Of a stretch of 18,630 bases of DNA, positions 13,592 to 18,630 are shown one piece after another. Each line of letters begins with the position of its first letter. The first letter of the stretch is position 1. The position numbers were made by a program, and so were the translations under genes. The notes under the pieces are model-generated. The model was not told the origin of the DNA, did not search any database, and saw only the letters and a list, made by a program, of their open reading frames with translations. This DNA comes from Megasphaera sp. UBA5897 (GTDB lineage: Bacteria; Bacillota; Negativicutes; Veillonellales; Megasphaeraceae): contig DJEN01000020.1 of NCBI GenBank assembly GCA_002431345.1, forward strand, positions 1-18,630. The letters are read 5' to 3'.

Positions 13592-14397
13592 AAATGAATC
13601 CGCCCATTCGCTTGGTTGCACTGGATTTAGATGGCACATTGCTGCGCAGTGATAAAACGATTTCCGAACGGACATTACAAACAATTCAAACCGCACGAGA
13701 TCAAGGTGTTGTCGTAGCGATTGCCACAGGACGTATGTATAGCACTGCCCGTGCATATGGAAGAATTTTGGGACTAGGTGATATGCCGATGGTCCTTTAT
13801 GCAGGGGGATTGATTCAGACCGTAGAATCAGGAAAAAAATTATATGAAAAAGCGATATCCGTCGAAGATGCCAAAGATGTACTGGCTATTGCCAAAGAAA
13901 AAGGCTGGCAGATGCAGACGTATATTGATGACGTATTGCGTGTAGCTGTGTCTGATCATTGGGTTCAGGAATATGAAAAAAAGACTGGAGCGAATGCCGT
14001 TATTTGTGGTGATGATGTATATCAACCACAAGGACCTTGCAATAAAATTCTCAGCCGCGGTACGCATGAAGAACTACTACAGCGCAAAGCCTATATAGAT
14101 CGACAATTACCAGGTAAGCTGCAGGTTCTATTTTCGGAAGATACTTTTTTGGAAATTATGCCGATAGGTGTAAATAAAGGAACTGGATTGCAGCGGCTGG
14201 CTGATTTGTTTGGTGTATCCATAGAAGAAACAATGGCCGTAGGTGATTCACAAAACGATATTGATATGTTAAAGGCGGCAGGTCTTTCTGTTACGATGGA
14301 AAATGCTCATGATGAAATCAAAAAGATTGCCGGCTATGTTACGGCATCGAATGATGAGGACGGCGTTGCCCAAGCGATTGAAAAATTTGTATTGTAA
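13588..14397 (+). CDS. Cof-type HAD-family phosphatase
   Basis: A 269-residue cytoplasmic hydrolase of the Cof/YidA subfamily of the HAD superfamily, acting on small phosphorylated metabolites. Motif I is LDLDGTLL with nucleophile D13 and acid/base D15. Motif II is VAIATGR; motif III is the Lys in NKGTGL; motif IV is GDSQNDIDML, which binds Mg2+. A type-IIB cap domain lies between motifs II and III (about 80-195). The usual NGA segment after motif II is AGG here. The start at 13588 overlaps the SLH gene by 4 bp; ATG 13594 is an alternative but lies farther from the purine-rich site. The substrate cannot be told from sequence. Confidence 0.93.
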   Translation: MKMNPPIRLVALDLDGTLLRSDKTISERTLQTIQTARDQGVVVAIATGRMYSTARAYGRILGLGDMPMVLYAGGLIQTVESGKKLYEKAISVEDAKDVLAIAKEKGWQMQTYIDDVLRVAVSDHWVQEYEKKTGANAVICGDDVYQPQGPCNKILSRGTHEELLQRKAYIDRQLPGKLQVLFSEDTFLEIMPIGVNKGTGLQRLADLFGVSIEETMAVGDSQNDIDMLKAAGLSVTMENAHDEIKKIAGYVTASNDEDGVAQAIEKFVL

Positions 14398-14412
14398 ATA
14401 AGGAGGCCCCCT

Positions 14413-15315
14413 ATGGATCAGTTTCATTTGATTATTGTGACAGGCATGTCCGGTGCGGGCAAGAGTCATGCTGTGCAGGTATTAGAAGATATTGGCTATT
14501 TTTGTATTGACAATATTCCGCCGGTACTTATCCCCAAATTTGCTGAATTGTGCATCAAAGGGGGCGAACGGGTCCGGCATGTCGCTCTGATTGCCGATAT
14601 TCGCGGCGGACAGTTTTTTGACGCAATGAGCCAATCTTTAAAAGAGCTGCAGGAACAGGGCGTAGACTATGAAATTGTCTTTATTGAAGCGTCTGACCAG
14701 GCGTTAATCCGCCGCTATAAAGAAACGCGCCGCGTACATCCTTTGGCACCGCACAGCCGCATCAGCCAGGGCATTGCCGAAGAACGGCGCCGCTTGGCGA
14801 CGCTGCGCAAACAGGCTGATTTTATTATTGACACGAGCAATTTGAAGCCCAAAGAATTAAAAGAAATCTTAGTCAAGAAATATGCCATTAATGACGGCAA
14901 AAAAAATATGAATGTAACGGTCGTCTCCTTTGGCTTTAAGCATGGCATGCCTATTGATGCCGACATTGTCGATGATGTGCGCTTTTTGCCCAATCCCTAT
15001 TACATTGAAGAATACCGCCATAAATCGGGACGTGTGTCGGCTGTACGGGACTATGTCGAAAGCTTTCCGATTACCGCGGCGTTTAAGGAAAAATGGTTTG
15101 ATATGATTGATTTCCTTCTACCCAATTACGAACGGGAAGGAAAAAGCCAGCTCGTCATTGCTGTCGGCTGTACCGGCGGCATGCATCGCAGCGTTTGTAT
15201 GGCAGAAGCGATGTACAAGCATCTGAAAGAAACGGGTGTTGATGTTACCATTGAACATCGAGATCTTTATAAAAATGAAGTAGAAGAAGATGCACCGGGG
15301 TACGAAGGAGAATAA
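14413..15315 (+). CDS. rapZ: RapZ/YvcJ nucleotide-binding protein
   Basis: A 300-residue P-loop protein of the RapZ/YvcJ family. In E. coli RapZ senses glucosamine-6-phosphate and controls GlmS through small RNAs; in Firmicutes YvcJ is a nucleotide-binding protein of less certain role. Walker A is GMSGAGKS (11-18). Other family motifs are DNIPPVLIPKFAELC, ADIRGGQFF, FIEASDQALIRRYKETRRVHPL and ADFIIDTSNL. The C-terminal half has SFGFKHGMPIDADIVDDVRFLPNPYY and GCTGGMHRS (252-260), the conserved metabolite-binding region. ATG 14413 follows AAGGAGG. It forms the widely conserved rapZ-yvcK-whiA group with the next two genes. Confidence 0.96.
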   Translation: MDQFHLIIVTGMSGAGKSHAVQVLEDIGYFCIDNIPPVLIPKFAELCIKGGERVRHVALIADIRGGQFFDAMSQSLKELQEQGVDYEIVFIEASDQALIRRYKETRRVHPLAPHSRISQGIAEERRRLATLRKQADFIIDTSNLKPKELKEILVKKYAINDGKKNMNVTVVSFGFKHGMPIDADIVDDVRFLPNPYYIEEYRHKSGRVSAVRDYVESFPITAAFKEKWFDMIDFLLPNYEREGKSQLVIAVGCTGGMHRSVCMAEAMYKHLKETGVDVTIEHRDLYKNEVEEDAPGYEGE

Positions 15316-15330
15316 TGGAGGTGTCAGCAC

Positions 15331-16677
15331 ATGCGTTTTTTTAAATGGCTGCATCCGGGACTGCATATCAAACGCTGGCTTTTTATTTTTGGCCTGGGTA
15401 TGATGGCTACCAGCTTTGGACTCGTCCTGACCTTTAATTACCAATGGCTTGGCCAGATTGAAGAATGGATGTTCCGCATGCTGTACGAAATTACGGGACA
15501 TTACAACTATACCGTGTTGGCGACATTGGGCATTGTTGTTCTTTGCGTCGGTGTTGTGATTATGGGCTGGTCTACGAAGCGGCTGATACGGACGATGCTC
15601 GGCGTCGTTATGCCCAATGAATCGGGAAATATCAGCGATTTGATATTGTCCAACATCCAGCTTTCCAAAGGACCGAAGGTAGTCGTTATCGGCGGCGGTA
15701 CGGGACTGTCTGTCATGCTGCGGGGATTGAAGACCAAAACCTATAATTTGACGGCAGTCGTCACAGTGGCTGATGACGGCGGCTCGACAGGTCGTATTCG
15801 CCAGGATTTGGATATTATCGCTCCCGGTGATTTGCGCAACTGTTTGGTTGCCTTGGCAGATAAAGAAGGATTGATGGAAAAACTGTTTGCCCATCGCTTT
15901 GGCGGTTCCGGCAATTTGACAGGCCATAGTTTTGGCAACTTGTTTATCGCTGCGCTGATCGAAGTCCTGGGGGATGTAGAAGAAGCGATGGATGCGACGA
16001 GCAAAGTTTTGAAAGTGCGCGGGAAAGTCATTCCGTCATCGGCAGAAAAAATTTCTTTAAATGCCGAACTGACAGATGGACGGATTATTCGCGGTGAATC
16101 ACAAATACCGCATGCGCACGGCAAAATCAAACGCGTATTTACGACGCCGGAACAGCCTAAGGCCGTACAGTCTGCCGTAGATGCGATTCGCAGTGCTGAT
16201 GCGATTGTGCTGGGGCCGGGCAGTTTATATACCAGTATTATGCCTAATTTGTGCGTGCCGGAAATAGCAGAAGCAGTCTGCAGCAGCGCGGCCAAGAAGA
16301 TTTATATTTGCAATGTCATGACACAGCCCGGTGAAACAGATGATTATTCCGTAGCCGATCATGTCAAGGCAATACATCGGCAGCTGGGAAGACAAGTGAT
16401 TGATTTTGTCATTGCCAACAACGGCAATATTGATACGGCGATTCTGCAGCGGTATGCTGCGGCCGGTTCCCATCCGGTCATCATTGACAAAAAAGAAGTC
16501 AGTCAGTCTGGGGCAACGCTCATTCTGTCTGATTTGGTCAATAAAGAAACGGGAGCTACCCATGACACGAAAAAATTAGCCAATGTGTTGTTTGATTTGA
16601 TTAATGCACTGCGGACGGATTTGTCGCCGGAATTGCTGCATTATTATTTGAAACGATATAATTTTAAACACCAATAG
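15331..16677 (+). CDS. yvcK: YvcK/GlmR-family protein with N-terminal membrane hairpin
   Basis: A 448-residue member of the CofD-like YvcK/GlmR family. GlmR binds UDP-GlcNAc and adjusts carbon flow into wall precursors, and is needed for growth on gluconeogenic carbon. The conserved domain runs from about 113: VVVIGGGTGLSVMLRGLK, TVADDGGSTGRIR, APGDLRNCLVALAD, HSFGNLFIAAL, VLGPGSLYTSIMPNLCV, CNVMTQPGETDDY. Unlike Bacillus YvcK (about 317 residues), it has an extension with two hydrophobic helices (about 16-35 and 61-80). Basic residues before the first and after the second suggest N- and C-termini in the cytoplasm. ATG 15331 follows TGGAGGTG. Only 3 bp separate it from the first possible whiA start. 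Confidence 0.95.
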   Translation: MRFFKWLHPGLHIKRWLFIFGLGMMATSFGLVLTFNYQWLGQIEEWMFRMLYEITGHYNYTVLATLGIVVLCVGVVIMGWSTKRLIRTMLGVVMPNESGNISDLILSNIQLSKGPKVVVIGGGTGLSVMLRGLKTKTYNLTAVVTVADDGGSTGRIRQDLDIIAPGDLRNCLVALADKEGLMEKLFAHRFGGSGNLTGHSFGNLFIAALIEVLGDVEEAMDATSKVLKVRGKVIPSSAEKISLNAELTDGRIIRGESQIPHAHGKIKRVFTTPEQPKAVQSAVDAIRSADAIVLGPGSLYTSIMPNLCVPEIAEAVCSSAAKKIYICNVMTQPGETDDYSVADHVKAIHRQLGRQVIDFVIANNGNIDTAILQRYAAAGSHPVIIDKKEVSQSGATLILSDLVNKETGATHDTKKLANVLFDLINALRTDLSPELLHYYLKRYNFKHQ

Positions 16678-16683
16678 GAGGTG
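16676..16683 (+). promoter_or_regulatory. Ribosome binding site fixing the WhiA start
   Basis: AGGAGGTG overlaps the yvcK stop codon and the upstream in-frame GTG (16681). It is well placed for GTG 16690 (MSFAEEVKNE), the usual WhiA N-terminus. Confidence 0.75.
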
Positions 16684-16689
16684 GGCGTT

Positions 16690-17637
16690 GTGTCGTTTGC
16701 CGAAGAGGTAAAAAATGAAATTGCCCACTATCAACCGGAAAATGCCGCCTGCCGCTATGCTGAACTGGCGGCGTTGTTGTGCATGGGCGGTTCGCTGATA
16801 TTGGGCTCGCGGGGCTGCATAGGCATTGAATTCAGTACATCGAACAATGCCGTAGCCCGCAAAGCGTTAAAAATGTGGCGCCAGTCCTTTCCTATCCGTC
16901 CGGAAGTACGGGTACGGCAGGGCTTGCGGCTGCGCAAAAAAAATTACTATATTTTGCGTGTGCCGCCGACGGAGACCAGTACGCATGTCTTAAAGACCCT
17001 GTCGTTGTTTCCGGGAGCGGAAGAATTTGCGGCGATTGATTTAAAAAATGCCAACTGCCAGCGTGCTTTTTTGCGTGGTGCTTTTATGGGCGGCGGCTCG
17101 GTCAATCAGCCCAAGGGAGATTATCATTTGGAACTGCTGACAGGCAACGAGCTGTTTGCTCAAAAATTGTTGAAAATTATGCGGCGGTTTCATGTCCCTG
17201 CGAAAATGACGGACCGCAAAGGAGATTATCTCGTCTATGTCAAAGAAGGCAATGGCGTATCCGCTTTTTTGCAGTATGTCGGAGCGACGCAGGCCTATTT
17301 GGATTTTGAAAGTGTACGTGTCGTCAAAGATATGCGGAATAATGTCAATCGTGTGGTAAATTGTGAAACAGCTAATCTGCAGAAAACCGTAGACGCAGCT
17401 ATTCGGCAGCGGCGCGATATTGAAAAAATACAGGCTTCCGGCAAGTACAGCCAAATGACAGCTAAACTGCAGGAAGCGGCGGAACTGCGGCTTAGTCATC
17501 CGGAAGCGCCGATGAGTGAGTTAGCTGCTTTATCGGGATTAACGAAATCAGGATTATCCCATCGATTCAAAAAAATCGCTGCGATAGCTATGCAGTTAGA
17601 AGGAAAAGAGAAAGATGAAACGAATGAAGTTTTTTAA
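16690..17637 (+). CDS. whiA: WhiA-family DNA-binding protein
   Basis: A 315-residue protein with an N-terminal LAGLIDADG-homing-endonuclease-like fold (about 10-190) and a C-terminal helix-turn-helix (about 255-305: PMSELAALSGLTKSGLSHRFKKIAAIA). Family hallmarks include MSFAEEVKNEIA, RYAELAALLCMGGS, CQRAFLRGAFMGGGSVNQPKGDYHLEL and VRVVKDMRNNVNRVVNCETANLQKT. In Streptomyces WhiA activates sporulation-division genes. In Bacillus it affects Z-ring assembly and chromosome segregation. I chose GTG 16690 over 16681 because of the ribosome binding site and the conserved N-terminus. The last 23 bp overlap the next gene. Confidence 0.95.
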   Translation: MSFAEEVKNEIAHYQPENAACRYAELAALLCMGGSLILGSRGCIGIEFSTSNNAVARKALKMWRQSFPIRPEVRVRQGLRLRKKNYYILRVPPTETSTHVLKTLSLFPGAEEFAAIDLKNANCQRAFLRGAFMGGGSVNQPKGDYHLELLTGNELFAQKLLKIMRRFHVPAKMTDRKGDYLVYVKEGNGVSAFLQYVGATQAYLDFESVRVVKDMRNNVNRVVNCETANLQKTVDAAIRQRRDIEKIQASGKYSQMTAKLQEAAELRLSHPEAPMSELAALSGLTKSGLSHRFKKIAAIAMQLEGKEKDETNEVF

Positions 17638-18630
17638 ATATATAATGAGTGTATTTGCGTTGATGACGGTATGTACGTGTGCCGTGGCTAGTCCCAATCC
17701 CAGTGATGTCGATACGATGAATCATCTTGTACATGCACATAAAAATGTGATTGGCATGACTAAGCCAATCAATAAGGGAACTTTGCTGTTTTCGGACAGT
17801 CCGGAATATCCGGAAGAAAACGGTATTTTATATGGTGATAAAGTCAACGGCGAATGCCGCATGTATTTTTATCATGTGAATCAGAGTAATATTCCGCGTA
17901 AAATTGTTGTCATTGCCTATAATCCGGAAAATACAGATGAAACGGTGATATTGAAAAAATGCCAATATGCACGGCCCAGTACAGAATACTATGAAGTTGG
18001 TAAGGAATTATCGCGGCTATATTACGAAAGCAGTAATACATTCAACAAGGTCGTGGTACCGGCACATGGATATGCCCTGATAGGGAGTCGGCTGGATAAA
18101 GTAAAAGTTTTGCCGGATCAGTTGTTTTCCGGTATTGTAGATATGGAACTGCCGGCAGCTATGTATGTTTCTTCCATGATTTTACCGTTTAATGAAGATC
18201 CGCTGGAATTTGTGCATAAGCAATTGTATTTGCCAAGTGATTCCGTAAAGCTTCGCGGTACGTTTTGGGGAATGAACCGGTATATAAGCACGCTCATACC
18301 CTACGCATCACAGGATGGGATTGGATACATCCGTATTGCAGGAGATGTGATGGACTATTTTTTGGTAGGACGTGACGTAATGGATGACCGTGTGTCCAAA
18401 AATGTTGGTAATTACGGCGTAGATTATACGATACGGCTGCGGACTAAAGGGGAAGGCAATTTCCATTTGTATTTTAACCCCATGGGGGGCGAATACGCCG
18501 GAGTTATCGAATTGACCTATATGGATGCGGAACAAAAGGAAGTCAATAAAATTGTTGAATTACCGTCAGATCGTCTGAGTATGGGCAAAGATGATCCGTA
18601 TCAAATGCAGTATTTGGATACGGTACCTGC
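17615..18630 (+). CDS. Secreted protein of unknown function, 3' end outside window
   Basis: The reading frame is open from ATG 17615 to the window edge, giving at least 338 residues. AGAAGGA lies 10 nt before the ATG. A basic N-terminus (MKRMKFFKY) and a hydrophobic stretch ending VCTCAVA form a signal peptide, cleaved near A25. The cysteines are not in a clear lipobox. The mature part has beta-rich segments (GILYGDKVNGECRMYFYHVN, RKIVVIAYNPENTDETV, KVVVPAHGYALIG, KLRGTFWGMNRYISTLIPY, VGNYGVDYTIRLRTKGEG, FNPMGGEYAGVIEL). It resembles secreted proteins I associate with Negativicutes and copper-amine-oxidase-N-terminal-domain annotations, but the diagnostic part is not visible and this is only an impression. 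It starts inside the end of whiA, so it is probably co-transcribed. Confidence 0.75.
   Translation, partial: MKRMKFFKYIMSVFALMTVCTCAVASPNPSDVDTMNHLVHAHKNVIGMTKPINKGTLLFSDSPEYPEENGILYGDKVNGECRMYFYHVNQSNIPRKIVVIAYNPENTDETVILKKCQYARPSTEYYEVGKELSRLYYESSNTFNKVVVPAHGYALIGSRLDKVKVLPDQLFSGIVDMELPAAMYVSSMILPFNEDPLEFVHKQLYLPSDSVKLRGTFWGMNRYISTLIPYASQDGIGYIRIAGDVMDYFLVGRDVMDDRVSKNVGNYGVDYTIRLRTKGEGNFHLYFNPMGGEYAGVIELTYMDAEQKEVNKIVELPSDRLSMGKDDPYQMQYLDTVP

Overview
The window looks like chromosome from a diderm Firmicute of the class Negativicutes, probably Megasphaera-like within the Veillonellales; the genus is a guess from style, not a match. A TonB-dependent outer-membrane receptor and a secreted SLH-type protein sit beside typical Firmicute cell-division and wall-metabolism genes (SepF, YlmH, DivIVA, RapZ, YvcK/GlmR, WhiA). 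All supported genes lie on the plus strand. I see no tRNA, rRNA, CRISPR array, insertion sequence or phage gene.

Layout. (1) 1-474 is a non-coding leader with small stem-loops, three Fur-box-like sites and a sigma-A-type promoter. (2) 475-5190 is one very long outer-membrane protein. It holds a complete TonB-dependent receptor (plug and barrel) followed by a linker and a second porin-like barrel. Two AT-rich islands lie in what are probably surface loops. A 21-bp perfect terminator stem ends this unit. (3) 5468-7768, behind a near-consensus promoter, encodes an iron-sulfur subunit and a flavoprotein of the fumarate reductase/succinate dehydrogenase superfamily. No membrane anchor gene follows, the third Fe-S site has an extra cysteine, and the usual covalent FAD histidine is Asn. 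(4) 7856-10394 holds a B12-binding-type radical SAM protein overlapping a YlmD/YfiH-family protein that lacks two of its three catalytic ligands. (5) 10534-13119 is the ylm division cluster: yggS (ylmE), sepF, ylmH and divIVA, with ylmG missing. (6) 13202-14397 holds a small secreted SLH-only protein translationally coupled to a Cof-type HAD phosphatase. (7) 14413-17637 is the conserved rapZ-yvcK-whiA trio. YvcK carries an N-terminal two-helix membrane hairpin. (8) 17615 to the right edge is a secreted protein of unknown function that overlaps whiA and runs off the window.

How the parts fit. The left part concerns nutrient uptake through the outer membrane, probably iron-responsive, and anaerobic electron transfer to fumarate or a similar acceptor. 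The right part concerns division-site assembly (SepF, DivIVA), coordination of wall-precursor supply (RapZ, GlmR) and attachment of the outer membrane to peptidoglycan (SLH). From 10534 onward the genes are tightly spaced, with strong ribosome binding sites and several overlaps, and probably form one or a few operons. No recognisable new defence or mobile system is present. The most unusual items are the tandem-barrel receptor, the catalytically degenerate YlmD homologue, the remodelled anchorless fumarate reductase pair and the free-standing SLH protein.
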